DNA of 25,040 bases from UBA1046 sp964624395 (GTDB lineage Bacteria; Bacillota; Clostridia; Saccharofermentanales; DTU023), in assembly GCA_964624395.1 (NCBI GenBank), contig CAZUWY010000024.1:1-25040 (forward strand), given 5' to 3'. Numbering within the stretch: the first letter of the stretch is position 1; each line of letters begins with the position of its first letter. A program made the position numbers and the translations under genes. Below are positions 1 through 7,805 of the stretch, piece after piece. A model generated the notes under the pieces. The model had not been told where the DNA came from and did no database searches. It saw only the letters and a program-made list of their open reading frames with translations.

Positions 1-26
1 AATATCCCTCTCTTTTATTATTTGAC

Positions 27-77
27 TTGACAGATCATTTGTTATGGGTTAAATTTTTCGCAGTTATAATAACTGCG
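27..77 (+). promoter_or_regulatory. Candidate promoter and perfect palindromic operator of the DUF1836-acyl-CoA synthetase operon
   Basis: A TTGACA box (27-32) is followed after 17 nt by TAAATT (50-55), a fair sigma-A promoter that would start transcription near 62. Positions 59-77 form a perfect inverted repeat, CGCAGTTAT-A-ATAACTGCG, with two 9-bp arms and a 1-nt centre. A TATAAT hexamer (65-70) lies inside it. The palindrome spans the predicted start of transcription and ends right at the ribosome binding site, which is where a repressor would act. It could also fold as a hairpin in the 5' leader, although a 1-nt loop is not feasible without opening the inner pairs. The sequence is seen directly; the operator role is inferred. 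Confidence 0.55.
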
Positions 78-90
78 AAAGGTATTGATC

Positions 91-681
91 GTGGATCTGA
101 GTCGAGAACATCTATTTTTAAGAAGAGCAAATGAAATTCAACAGTTTCGTCTGCCGCGCTGGTCAGAGCTTCCGCAAGAAAGAATGCTCAGACAGCCGAT
201 GCTGCAATATATTGATGAGCTACTCTCTCCTTTATTTGCCCAAAATACCATTATAACCGGCACGATGGTGCAAAATTATGTCAAATGGGGACTGGCCCCC
301 AGACCTGTCAACAGATACTATAACGACATCCACATCGCCTATTTTATTGTCCTAAGTATCCTCAAAGAAATAATACCAATGCAGTCCGTATATACCGGGA
401 TTAATCTTTTAACCAGACTGATGAGTATTGAAGCTGCTTATGACAGTTTTTGCCTGCAAATGGAAGATTCACTGACCAGAGTGACCAGCTTTTTATTTCA
501 ACCGCTGCAGAAATCTTTGCAATTGGAATTTGCAGGCTTGAAAACAGACCCAGAAAAACTAACCCTCGCTTTTGTCTGCGAATCACTGGCCTTCAAGCTT
601 GTGGCCGAAATGTTTATCAATGAACAAGGTTTCATGAGATTCCTGGGTGACAAAGACTCTCAGGATTCTCTGATTGAATAA
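91..681 (+). CDS. DUF1836 family protein
   Basis: A 196-residue protein that I place in the DUF1836 family of Firmicutes. Typical signs are the N-terminal 'LPRWSELP' segment, the block 'TGTMVQNYVKWGLAPRPV' (roughly residues 57-74) and the following 'YYNDIHIAYFIVLSILKEI'. These proteins are uncharacterised; the conserved part looks like a small helical, possibly DNA-binding, module, but that is inference. An in-frame TTG lies at 85, but GAAAGG (77-82) is only 2 nt from it and 8 nt from the GTG at 91, so I choose the GTG. The stop is followed after 27 nt by the acyl-CoA synthetase, so the two genes are probably co-transcribed. A perfect palindrome immediately upstream makes autoregulation plausible. 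Confidence 0.75.
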   Translation: MDLSREHLFLRRANEIQQFRLPRWSELPQERMLRQPMLQYIDELLSPLFAQNTIITGTMVQNYVKWGLAPRPVNRYYNDIHIAYFIVLSILKEIIPMQSVYTGINLLTRLMSIEAAYDSFCLQMEDSLTRVTSFLFQPLQKSLQLEFAGLKTDPEKLTLAFVCESLAFKLVAEMFINEQGFMRFLGDKDSQDSLIE

Positions 682-708
682 ATTTGAAATTTAGAAAGAG
701 AGCAAATA

Positions 709-2550
709 ATGAAAATTGTCAAAGGCCTGCAACAGATTGAGTTTGAAACACCATATCTAAATCTGCGCGAGCTGCTGGATAGCTCCATTAAAAAATATCC
801 AGACATACCGGCATATATCTTCCATGCCAAGGAAGGTGAGAAGGAAATAACAGTTGAAAAGAGCTATGCAGAGTTTAAAGAGGATATCAATTCCTTTGCT
901 GCAGCTCTAATCGCCAGAAGGCAAAGCAAAAAACAAGCTGACAAGGTAGATCATCTTGCTGTCATTGGAGCAAATTCCTATCCCTGGGCAGTGGCACACA
1001 ATGCCGCTATCTTTGGTCTGGGCATTGCCGTACCTCTGGATAAGCAGCTGGCTGACCACGAGGTGGCAAGGCTTTGCCAGCGCGGCAAAGTGACTATCTT
1101 TGCCTTTGACTATGCCCATAAGGAAACAGCCTTACTGGTAGCCAAAGAAAACCCCCAGATCCACAGCTTCATCCTGCTGGATCGGCCGGATAAGCTGGAA
1201 GAGCTGCACGATGAAATAATTGGTCTTTATAGCTATGACACCCTGATCTCCATGGGTGAGTCACTGGTAGAGCTAAAGAAAGAATTCTCTCTCCTGCCAA
1301 TCAAAGAAAAGGAAATGGCGGCAATCTTTTTTACCTCGGGCACCACTGATCAATCCAAGGGAGTTATGCTCAGCCAGCACAATATTGTCAGCAATATAAA
1401 GCAAGGCGTGAGAACAATTCCTCTGATCGCAGGAGAGAGGGCACTTTCAGTTTTACCCCTGCATCATACCTTTGAAAACACAGTAGGCATGTATTGCTTT
1501 TGGGCCACAGGGATTACTATCTGTATCAATGAGAACTTGCGCACCTTGAGCAAAAACATGAAGGAATGGGAGATCTCCATTATTTTGACCGTGCCTTTGA
1601 TGCTTATCACCATGCATCGTCAGATCGTGAAGAATATTGAGCATCAGGGCAAAATGAAAACATTTGAATTCGGCCTCAAACTGACAGGCTTTCTAAGTAA
1701 ATTAGGTCTAGATATCAGGAGAAAGATTTTTAAGGATATTCTATCTGCCCTGGGTGGAAAACTTCATATGGTGGTCAGCGGGGCTGCAGCCCTGCCTCCT
1801 GAGCAGCATCAGTTTTTCAGAGATATCGGTATTCTCTGCCTTTCCGGTTATGGGCTAACCGAGACATCTCCGATTCTTTCAGCCTGCACCCCGAAATTGA
1901 ACCCAATCGGCAGTGTGGGCAGGCCGCTTTGTGATGTGACCCTGGCCATCGATCCGGCCGTAGCAGGCGAAAGTGAAGATAGCGCAGGAGAGATTTTGGC
2001 CAAAGGTGAAAATGTCATGCTCGGCTATTATGAAAATGAAGAGGCGACAAAAGAGGTATTCACCGAAGATGGCTGGTTCAAGACGGGGGATATCGGTTAT
2101 TTTGACCAGCAGGACTGCCTGAGGATAACCGGCAGAGCCAAATCTGTCATCATTTTAAGTAATGGCAAAAATGTCTTCCCCGAAGAGATAGAGGTTTTAT
2201 TCACAGACATAGCCGCTGTCAAAAATATTATGGTCTGGGGCGAGCTGACCGAGCGCGGCGCTGTCGATCTGGTGGCAAGATTCCAAGTTGACAAGGAAAT
2301 GCTAGCTGACAATATCAGCAGAGACGATTTTGCCATCAGCAACTGGCTGGCAGCGGAAGTACTGAGAATCAACAGCAAAATGACGGAATACAAGAAGATT
2401 AAAAATTTCATCTGGGATGAAAGCGATCCCATTATGACCACAACCTTAAAGATCAAAAGAAATGAAGAATTGAAGCGTATCCATCAGGTGGTCGAACAGC
2501 AAAATACCACTCTGCGCAGCTTATACGGCAAGAGATTAAACTTGGAATAA
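709..2550 (+). CDS. Long-chain fatty acid--CoA ligase (AMP-forming)
   Basis: A 613-residue ANL-superfamily enzyme that would activate fatty acids through an acyl-adenylate and then form the acyl-CoA thioester. The phosphate-binding A3 motif 'FTSGTTDQSKGVMLS' is near residue 207, 'GYGLTETSPIL' (A5) near 379, 'DGWFKTGDIGYF' (A7) near 455, 'TGRAKSVIILSNGKNVFPEE' (A8) near 474, and the C-terminal catalytic-lysine region 'TTTLKIKRNEEL' near 575. Length and motifs fit the FadD/FACL long-chain group (about 600 residues) better than short-chain acetyl-CoA synthetases. No transmembrane segment is obvious; related enzymes act at the inner face of the membrane. The start ATG has an AGAAAGAGAG ribosome binding site. 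It is second in an operon with a DUF1836 gene and is followed by a strong terminator. Chain-length specificity cannot be read from the sequence. Confidence 0.88.
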   Translation: MKIVKGLQQIEFETPYLNLRELLDSSIKKYPDIPAYIFHAKEGEKEITVEKSYAEFKEDINSFAAALIARRQSKKQADKVDHLAVIGANSYPWAVAHNAAIFGLGIAVPLDKQLADHEVARLCQRGKVTIFAFDYAHKETALLVAKENPQIHSFILLDRPDKLEELHDEIIGLYSYDTLISMGESLVELKKEFSLLPIKEKEMAAIFFTSGTTDQSKGVMLSQHNIVSNIKQGVRTIPLIAGERALSVLPLHHTFENTVGMYCFWATGITICINENLRTLSKNMKEWEISIILTVPLMLITMHRQIVKNIEHQGKMKTFEFGLKLTGFLSKLGLDIRRKIFKDILSALGGKLHMVVSGAAALPPEQHQFFRDIGILCLSGYGLTETSPILSACTPKLNPIGSVGRPLCDVTLAIDPAVAGESEDSAGEILAKGENVMLGYYENEEATKEVFTEDGWFKTGDIGYFDQQDCLRITGRAKSVIILSNGKNVFPEEIEVLFTDIAAVKNIMVWGELTERGAVDLVARFQVDKEMLADNISRDDFAISNWLAAEVLRINSKMTEYKKIKNFIWDESDPIMTTTLKIKRNEELKRIHQVVEQQNTTLRSLYGKRLNLE

Positions 2551-2580
2551 TTTCCTAAAAGCAAATTATAAGAAGAAATA

Positions 2581-2617
2581 AAAAACACCCCTGTAATCAA
2601 AATTCAGGGGTGTTTTT
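2581..2617. terminator. Bidirectional intrinsic terminator between the acyl-CoA synthetase and livF
   Basis: AAAAACACCCCTG (2581-2593) and CAGGGGTGTTTTT (2605-2617) form a 13-bp perfect stem with an 11-nt loop. The A-run on one side and T-run on the other let it work for both converging genes, the acyl-CoA synthetase on the plus strand and livF on the minus strand. Confidence 0.9.
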
Positions 2618-2649
2618 AAGCAAAACTAGATAGAATTTTAGGAAATAAA

Positions 2650-3378
2650 TTAATCCATACCGAGGTAAGCTTTGACGACTTTCTCGTCTTTAATCAGCTC
2701 ATCTCCTCGGCCTTCTAGCACAATTTCACCAGTTTCAAGCACATAGCCATAATCTGCAAGGCTCAGTGCCATTTTTGAGTTCTGCTCGACCAGCAGGATC
2801 GGAATGCCTTCATCGTTAAGACTGCGAATGATATCTGCAATCTCTGCCACAATAAGAGGAGCCAGACCCATTGACGGCTCGTCCAGCATCAAGAGCTTGG
2901 GCTGTGCCATCAATCCGCGGCCGACAGCAAGCATCTGCTGCTCACCACCGGACAAAGTACCACCGATTTGATTATATCTCTCCCGCAAACGAGGGAAGCG
3001 GCAGAAAACTTCATCAATAAGCACTTTGCGCTTGTGATCATCCTTGAGAGTAAAAGCTCCCAGTTCCAGATTCTCGGTAACCGTCAGATCCTTAAAGATC
3101 CTACGTCCTTCAGGAATGTGAATGAGCCCGCGCTCAACAATTTTATGGGCCGGCATTGCGGTAATGTCTTCGCCCATGAAAGTTATTTTTCCGGTCTGGC
3201 AAGATTCGAGATTGGAGATGGTTTTCAAAGTAGTAGATTTACCAGCTCCATTACTTCCTAGTAAGGTGACGATCTCTTTGTCTCTAACCTGCAAAGTAAC
3301 ATCGCGCAGTGCACAAATCTGTCCATAGAAAGTCTGGACTCCTTCGATCCTTAGAACAACATCTCTTGAGTCACTCAT
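2650..3378 (-). CDS. livF: Branched-chain amino acid ABC transporter, ATP-binding protein LivF
   Basis: A 242-residue cytoplasmic ATPase of the HAAT-type ABC importer. Walker A 'GSNGAGKST' is at residues 41-49, signature 'LSGGEQQ' at 142-148 and Walker B 'LLMLDEPSMGLAP' at 162-174. The stretch 'IPEGRRIFKDLTVTENL' is characteristic of LivF as opposed to LivG. The length matches the family (about 235-240 residues). Its ATG overlaps the livG stop by one base (TAATG), with a GGAGG ribosome binding site inside the livG 3' end, so translation is probably coupled. It is the last gene of the livJHMGF operon and is followed by a strong hairpin terminator. Confidence 0.93.
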   Translation of the reverse strand: MSDSRDVVLRIEGVQTFYGQICALRDVTLQVRDKEIVTLLGSNGAGKSTTLKTISNLESCQTGKITFMGEDITAMPAHKIVERGLIHIPEGRRIFKDLTVTENLELGAFTLKDDHKRKVLIDEVFCRFPRLRERYNQIGGTLSGGEQQMLAVGRGLMAQPKLLMLDEPSMGLAPLIVAEIADIIRSLNDEGIPILLVEQNSKMALSLADYGYVLETGEIVLEGRGDELIKDEKVVKAYLGMD

Positions 3379-4157
3379 TAGACCGCCTCCTCCTCTTCGT
3401 CTTTACCCAGATAGGCCTCGATAACCAATGGGTTATCCTGCACTTCCTTAGGTGTGCCTTCAGCAATTTTCGTGCCGAAGTTGATGACGATTATTCTCTC
3501 TGCCACATCCATAACCAGGCTCATGTCGTGCTCAATCAGGAATACTGTCATGCCCAGTTCGTCGCGGAAACGGCGGATCAAGCCGATCAGGTCTTCCTTT
3601 TCCTCACGGTTAAGGCCGGCAGCAGGCTCGTCCAGCAGCAAAAGCTTAGGTTTGCTGGCAATGGCGCGGGCCCACTCCACTCGGCGCTGATAGCCATAGG
3701 GGAGGGATTTGGCGATATCATCTTTAAGATCCAAGATGCCAATAAACTCCATCGCCTCTTCAGCAATTCTTTTAATTTCAGCTTCTTCTTTGCGCTCAGA
3801 AGGCGTACGCAAGATTGCACTGCCAACAAATTTCTTGCTGATACTGTGGCAACCGCTCATTACATTTTCCATGACTGTCAAATTATTGAACAGGCGAACA
3901 TTTTGGAATGTGCGGATAATGCCCTTATAGGTAATCTGAAAAGGCTGTACACCTAAAAGTGATTCACCTTGGTATAGGATCTCACCGGCGGTTGCCTTGT
4001 AAAAGCCGGTCAGACAGTTATAAGTAGCTGTCTTCCCAGCACCGTTTGGCCCGATCAATGCCGTAATTGAATCTTCTTCTATTTCAAATGATAGATTCTC
4101 AACAGCTTTAATACCACCAAAAAACATTGATAAATCTTTTACTTCCATTAATGCCAT
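3378..4157 (-). CDS. livG: Branched-chain amino acid ABC transporter, ATP-binding protein LivG
   Basis: A 259-residue ATPase that pairs with LivF under the LivH/LivM channel. Walker A 'GPNGAGKTA' is at residues 36-44, followed by 'YNCLTGFYKATAGEI'. The signature region 'LPYGYQRRVEWARA' and Walker B 'LLLLDEPAAGLN' are typical of LivG. The C-terminal 'GTPKEVQDNPLVIEAYLG' is the family's usual ending, followed here by an acidic tail. A longer reading from a GTG at 4184 is open, but AAAGGGG lies 11 nt before the ATG at 4157 and the resulting N-terminus (MALMEVKDLS) fits the family better, so I use 4157. The gene starts about 35 nt after the livM stop. Confidence 0.92.
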   Translation of the reverse strand: MALMEVKDLSMFFGGIKAVENLSFEIEEDSITALIGPNGAGKTATYNCLTGFYKATAGEILYQGESLLGVQPFQITYKGIIRTFQNVRLFNNLTVMENVMSGCHSISKKFVGSAILRTPSERKEEAEIKRIAEEAMEFIGILDLKDDIAKSLPYGYQRRVEWARAIASKPKLLLLDEPAAGLNREEKEDLIGLIRRFRDELGMTVFLIEHDMSLVMDVAERIIVINFGTKIAEGTPKEVQDNPLVIEAYLGKDEEEEAV

Positions 4158-4190
4158 GTTTTTATCTACCCCTTTCGTTCTCACAAGTTC

Positions 4191-5228
4191 TTACTTGCGG
4201 CGTCTGTCTGGCCACAATCCCTGCGGACGGAAGATCATGACGATAACAAGTGCTAAGCCGAAGAATAGCATGCGGTATTCACCGATATCACGGAAGATTT
4301 CGGGGAAGATCGCAAAGAAGGCTGCGCCTGCCATAACACCCGGAACTTTACCCATGCCGCCTAAAACAACAGCCAGCAGGATGTTCGCAGATTGTGTGAA
4401 TTGGAAGCTGTTTGGAGAAATGGCCGCCATCTGCATGGTATAAAATGCACCAGCAACTGCTCCAAGAGTTGTGCCGACAATGAATGCCCACAGTTTGTAT
4501 TTTACAACGTCCACGCCCATCGCTCTGGCAGCGTCCTCATCCTCTCGAATATAAGCTAGAGCCCGGCCAAAGCGCGAGTCCTTAACCCTATTTGAGATGA
4601 TAAGAAATACTACGACCAAAACAATGAAGAGATAATACCACATCCAGATTTTCGTCAACTGGACACCAAAAATGCTTGGTCTTTTGATGCCGGAAAGGCC
4701 GGAGGCAGAACCTGTAATCTCAAGATTACGGGCAACTATGCGGACGATTTCGCCAAAGCCCAGCGTAACAATCGCCAGATAGTCACTGCGCAGACGTAGG
4801 GCAGGGCCGCCGATAATCACTGCGGAGAACATTCCCACCACAATAACAATGGGCAAAGTCAGCCAGAAATTCCAACCAAAAGTCTTGACTAAAATTGCTG
4901 AGGTATAGGCACCGACAGCAAATTTGGCCGCATAACCAAGGTCAATCATACCTGTGAAGCCAACAATAACATTACAACCTATGGCCAGGAGCATATAGAA
5001 CATAGCATTCCAGGCCACCTGCAAGATATAGTTGCTGGAATAGAGGGGCAATGTGAACACAACGGCAAGCAGTGCACCGTAGATGATGATTTTGACAATT
5101 AGATTATCGGTAAAATTGTAAAAGCCGTCGACAACAGTATCTACTGTTCCCAGAAAACCGGTACGCTTTTCCAAACCTTCCTTATCCAAAACCATTTCAT
5201 CATTAACCTTAACATCTTTATTTTCCAT
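4191..5228 (-). CDS. livM: Branched-chain amino acid ABC transporter, permease LivM
   Basis: A 345-residue polytopic membrane protein of the BPD_transp_2 permease family. After a hydrophilic N-terminus of about 40 residues come some eight to ten hydrophobic segments. Family landmarks include 'GFTGMIDLGYAAKFAVGAYT' in the first third, 'LRLRSDYLAIVTLGFGEIVR' in the middle, and 'LGGMGKVPGVMAGAAFFAI' followed by 'FRPQGLWPDRRRK' at the C-terminus. It would form the channel together with LivH. The ATG lies 2 nt after the livH stop, and GAGAGG at the livH 3' end serves as the ribosome binding site. Confidence 0.92.
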   Translation of the reverse strand: MENKDVKVNDEMVLDKEGLEKRTGFLGTVDTVVDGFYNFTDNLIVKIIIYGALLAVVFTLPLYSSNYILQVAWNAMFYMLLAIGCNVIVGFTGMIDLGYAAKFAVGAYTSAILVKTFGWNFWLTLPIVIVVGMFSAVIIGGPALRLRSDYLAIVTLGFGEIVRIVARNLEITGSASGLSGIKRPSIFGVQLTKIWMWYYLFIVLVVVFLIISNRVKDSRFGRALAYIREDEDAARAMGVDVVKYKLWAFIVGTTLGAVAGAFYTMQMAAISPNSFQFTQSANILLAVVLGGMGKVPGVMAGAAFFAIFPEIFRDIGEYRMLFFGLALVIVMIFRPQGLWPDRRRK

Positions 5229-5230
5229 GG

Positions 5231-6145
5231 CTACATCCTCTCAACTTCAGTTTTGCCCAGCAGACCGGTTGGCTTAAAGATCAGCATAACGATCAAAATA
5301 CCAAAGGCAAATACGTCTTTCCAAGAAGACCCCAGTACCTGCGTTCCGCCAGCTTCCAAGAGACCGAGGAGCAGACCGCCCAGCATAGCGCCCGGCATCG
5401 ATCCGATTCCACCGATAACGGCAGCTGTAAAGGCTTTCATGCCCATGATATAGCCCATGAAATAGTGAACATTACCATAATACACATCTGACATACCGCC
5501 GGCCACGGCAGCAAGTGCAGAGCCGATGAAGAATGTAATACCAATAATGAGATTGACATTTATGCCCATCAGGCGGCATGTCGGCTTATCCAGAGCTATA
5601 GCACGCATAGCCTTGCCCCAAATAGTCTTGGAAACAAACCAGGTAAGGAAAATCAGGAGCACAGCAGTGATCGCCAATAGAACTATCTGGATCCAGGTAA
5701 TGGTAACATTGCCGAAATGGATGCCGGCTTTGGGATCAACCGAGTGGTTGAAAAATTTAAATTCACCATTGGTGACGATCATCATCGCATTTTGCAAGAT
5801 CAAAGAAACACCAATAGCAGTTATCAATAGAGACATGCGTGGAGCATCAAGCAGCGGTTTGTACGCAATTCGCTGAATAACGAAACCCAGTATACCGGCT
5901 AAAAGCATTGCAGCCAGCATGGCTAGAGCTATGCTGAGCCAACCGGTACCTGTGAGTGCGGCCAAGCCTCCGAAGACAAAGAAGCCTACAAAAGCACCAA
6001 ACATGTAAACATCACCATGAGCAAAGTTCAATAGTCTGACGATGCCATATACCATGGTGTAGCCAAGAGAAATCAAGGCATAAAAAGAACCTAATATCAG
6101 ACCGTTCATTATTTGTTGAACAATAATTTCGCCTGTGGAGAACAT
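5231..6145 (-). CDS. livH: Branched-chain amino acid ABC transporter, permease LivH
   Basis: A 304-residue permease, partner of LivM. The N-terminal 'QQIMNGLILGSFYALISLGY' followed by 'TMVYGIVRLLNFAHGDVYMF' is the classic LivH opening. The central cytoplasmic loop 'GKAMRAIALDKPTCRLMGIN' is the EAA-like segment that contacts the ATPases, and 'AVIGGIGSMPGAMLGGLLLG' then 'LIFKPTGLLGK' closes the protein. About eight hydrophobic segments are visible. GGTGG lies 10 nt before the ATG. It is the first gene after the livJ hairpin, so its transcription probably depends on read-through, or on a second promoter that I cannot identify. Confidence 0.92.
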   Translation of the reverse strand: MFSTGEIIVQQIMNGLILGSFYALISLGYTMVYGIVRLLNFAHGDVYMFGAFVGFFVFGGLAALTGTGWLSIALAMLAAMLLAGILGFVIQRIAYKPLLDAPRMSLLITAIGVSLILQNAMMIVTNGEFKFFNHSVDPKAGIHFGNVTITWIQIVLLAITAVLLIFLTWFVSKTIWGKAMRAIALDKPTCRLMGINVNLIIGITFFIGSALAAVAGGMSDVYYGNVHYFMGYIMGMKAFTAAVIGGIGSMPGAMLGGLLLGLLEAGGTQVLGSSWKDVFAFGILIVMLIFKPTGLLGKTEVERM

Positions 6146-6171
6146 TCGATTATCACCACCTAATCATTTTG

Positions 6172-6210
6172 ATAAAAAAAAAGACAAAGGGCGCTAAAGT
6201 GCGCCCTTTG
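6172..6210 (-). terminator. Intergenic terminator/attenuator between livJ and livH
   Basis: CAAAGGGCGC (6185-6194) and GCGCCCTTTG (6201-6210) form a perfect 10-bp stem with a 6-nt loop. On the minus strand it is followed by a run of T residues (complement of the A-run at 6174-6182). It sits just after the livJ stop and just before livH, so partial termination here would give more binding protein than membrane complex. Confidence 0.88.
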
Positions 6211-6222
6211 TTCAGTTGTTGA

Positions 6223-7506
6223 TTAATCAAGATCGATTCTTACAAATTTGCCGTCTTGAATCTGGACAACCATGAAGTTGGACTCGGCCAGCTCATGATT
6301 TGGAGCAAATTGGATTGTACCGGACATGCCAGGATAGGAGATGTTTTCGATAGCTTTGTTGACAGCCTCAAATTCGAAATCGCCAACTTCTTCCATAGCA
6401 GCCTTGATAACATAGATGGTGTCGTAGCAAAGTGTGGAATATCCACCAGGCTCCATGCCGTATTTCTCCTTATACTTTGCAACATAGGCGTCGCCACCTT
6501 CGACCAGCTCAACGAATGGCGGAGAGGTAACATAGACGCCCTCACCAGCTTCACCACTACCTTCGATCAGTTCGACGGAGGATGAGCCGTCACCGCAGAC
6601 GATGATGCCTTCATAGCCGCCCTGACGGAGCTGTTTGATAACGTTGGAACCGTCAGCAAAATAGCCACACCAGTAAACCAGTTCAGCATCAGCATTACGG
6701 ATAGCGGTAACGATAGCAGAAACGTCTGCTGCGCCCTTTTCCATAACTTCAACGGCTACAACTTCAAAGCCGTCACCAGGCATTTCACGCTCGACGATGT
6801 CAGAGAGATTCTTGGTATAGTCATCACCTTGGTGAATGGTAGCAACCTTAACAACGCCCAGATGCTTGGCCAGGTTGGTCAAGGTCTGAACACCGTGTGT
6901 GCCCGGGCTGTTAAGCATATAGGTCTGGTTCAGTTCAAGATCAGTGATATTGGTGGAGTTGGCTGCTGAAATCATCATGATCAGATCAGCATCAAAGAAT
7001 TGCTGCAAAGCAGGGATTGTAGCCCCAGAGCAGTAGCCGCCGACCACGATATGGGGTTCATTAGAAATGATTTTGGCGCCAGCAGTTGCTGCTTGGGCAG
7101 CGTCACAGGCATCATCTTCCTCTTTGATGGTGAGGGTATAGCCGACTACACCACCAGCCTCATTAATTTCATCAATGGCCATCTTATAGGATTGCAGCAT
7201 GTCATTGCCGTAGTATGCTTCCGATCCGGTCATGGGGAGCAGGCAACCAATTTTCAGCTCGCCGCGATCGGGATAATCGCCGGGCTCATCACCAGGCTCA
7301 TCACCGGGCTCATCACCAGGCTCATCAGCGGGCTCATCACTAGGCTCATCAGCGGGCTCGTCACCAGGCTCATCAGCGGGCTCGTCACCAGGCTCTTCAG
7401 CAGGTGCATCAGTAGTTTTCGGTTCTTCTTTCTTTTCGCCGCAACCTAGCATGAATACGCTCAGTACCAGCACTAGGGCAAGCAATAGGAACCACTTTCT
7501 TTTCAT
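6223..7506 (-). CDS. livJ: Branched-chain amino acid ABC transporter, substrate-binding lipoprotein LivJ/LivK type
   Basis: A 427-residue extracytoplasmic solute-binding protein (Peripla_BP_6 family), first gene of the liv operon. A basic N-terminus and hydrophobic stretch end in the lipobox MLGC with the lipid-modified Cys at residue 22. Residues 37-76 are about ten copies of (E/D)EPx, a highly acidic, proline-rich tether encoded by a 12-nt repeat. The ligand-binding domain begins with 'GELKIGCLLPMTGSEAYYG' near residue 82, which is the typical opening of this family, and runs to the C-terminus. Segments such as 'VVGGYCSGATIPALQQFF' and 'GGYSTLCYDTIYVIKAAMEE' also fit. Ligand choice (Leu/Ile/Val or other amino acids and amides) cannot be decided. 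AGGAGG precedes the ATG. Confidence 0.9.
   Translation of the reverse strand: MKRKWFLLLALVLVLSVFMLGCGEKKEEPKTTDAPAEEPGDEPADEPGDEPADEPSDEPADEPGDEPGDEPGDEPGDYPDRGELKIGCLLPMTGSEAYYGNDMLQSYKMAIDEINEAGGVVGYTLTIKEEDDACDAAQAATAGAKIISNEPHIVVGGYCSGATIPALQQFFDADLIMMISAANSTNITDLELNQTYMLNSPGTHGVQTLTNLAKHLGVVKVATIHQGDDYTKNLSDIVEREMPGDGFEVVAVEVMEKGAADVSAIVTAIRNADAELVYWCGYFADGSNVIKQLRQGGYEGIIVCGDGSSSVELIEGSGEAGEGVYVTSPPFVELVEGGDAYVAKYKEKYGMEPGGYSTLCYDTIYVIKAAMEEVGDFEFEAVNKAIENISYPGMSGTIQFAPNHELAESNFMVVQIQDGKFVRIDLD
7283..7402 (-). repeat. 12-nt tandem repeat encoding the Asp/Glu-Pro linker of LivJ
   Basis: About ten consecutive 12-nt units of the form GGCTCATCACCA (plus strand) start at 7283, 7295, 7307 and so on every 12 nt. 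They vary at a few positions (CATCAGCG, CGTCACCA, CTTCAGCA). Each unit encodes one Asp-Glu-Pro-Gly/Ala/Ser tetrapeptide on the minus strand. The multiple of three means that copy-number change would lengthen or shorten the linker without shifting the frame. Confidence 0.92.
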
Positions 7507-7805
7507 TATAATTTCCTCCTCTTATTTATGTATTTTAAAAAACACATTAAAAAGCTAAATAAAAACCATCTTAAAAGCAGTAGGGACAAGCATATTGCCA
7601 ATAGCAGATGATCTAAAAACTAGAACAATTCTATCAGTATCATGTCAGGAATGCAAATGCTTTGTGATGCATTTATGAATAAGCTGTGAATGAGATTGCC
7701 GCAAATAAAGAGCTTGAGCTTATTATGCCAATTATAAGAAGAAATAAAAAGCGGCATAATTTGCTCCCCTCAGGGGTAGAAAACACCTGTTCAATATATC
7801 AAACG
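7507..7805. other. Intergenic region between livJ and comF
   Basis: About 300 nt without a believable gene. It holds the livJ ribosome binding site and candidate promoter. Nearer comF there is a small CCCC-TCA-GGGG hairpin (7767-7776 region) and the inverted repeat ATTATGCC (7722-7729) / GGCATAAT (7753-7760), whose interior contains a T-rich stretch on the minus strand. These may together end the comF transcript, but no classic stem directly followed by a T-run is present. The 21-bp sequence at 7730-7750 recurs exactly at 2564-2584. Confidence 0.5.
7628..7674 (-). promoter_or_regulatory. Candidate livJ promoter with overlapping inverted repeat
   Basis: On the minus strand TTGCAT (complement of 7651-7656) and TAGAAT (complement of 7628-7633) are 17 nt apart. 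The -10 box is good and the -35 box is weak. An inverted repeat, AAATGC (7655-7660) and GCATTT (7669-7674), touches the -35 box and could be a regulator site. The leader from here to the livJ ATG is about 115 nt and AT-rich. The promoter call is tentative. Confidence 0.35.

Noticed and set aside
2097..2456. 119-codon minus-strand open frame
   Set aside because: Antisense to the adenylation motifs of the acyl-CoA synthetase; no independent support.
3309..3956. 215-codon open frame on the plus strand
   Set aside because: It lies antisense to livF and livG, which have complete ABC ATPase motifs; it has no ribosome binding site or recognisable domain.
7283..7402. Possible CRISPR-like array
   Set aside because: The 12-nt units are contiguous without spacers and encode a regular peptide linker in livJ.
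7000..7449. 149-codon plus-strand open frame with a repeated ITGLITRLIS pattern
   Set aside because: It is the antisense reading of livJ; the repeated pattern is only the shadow of the 12-nt linker repeat.
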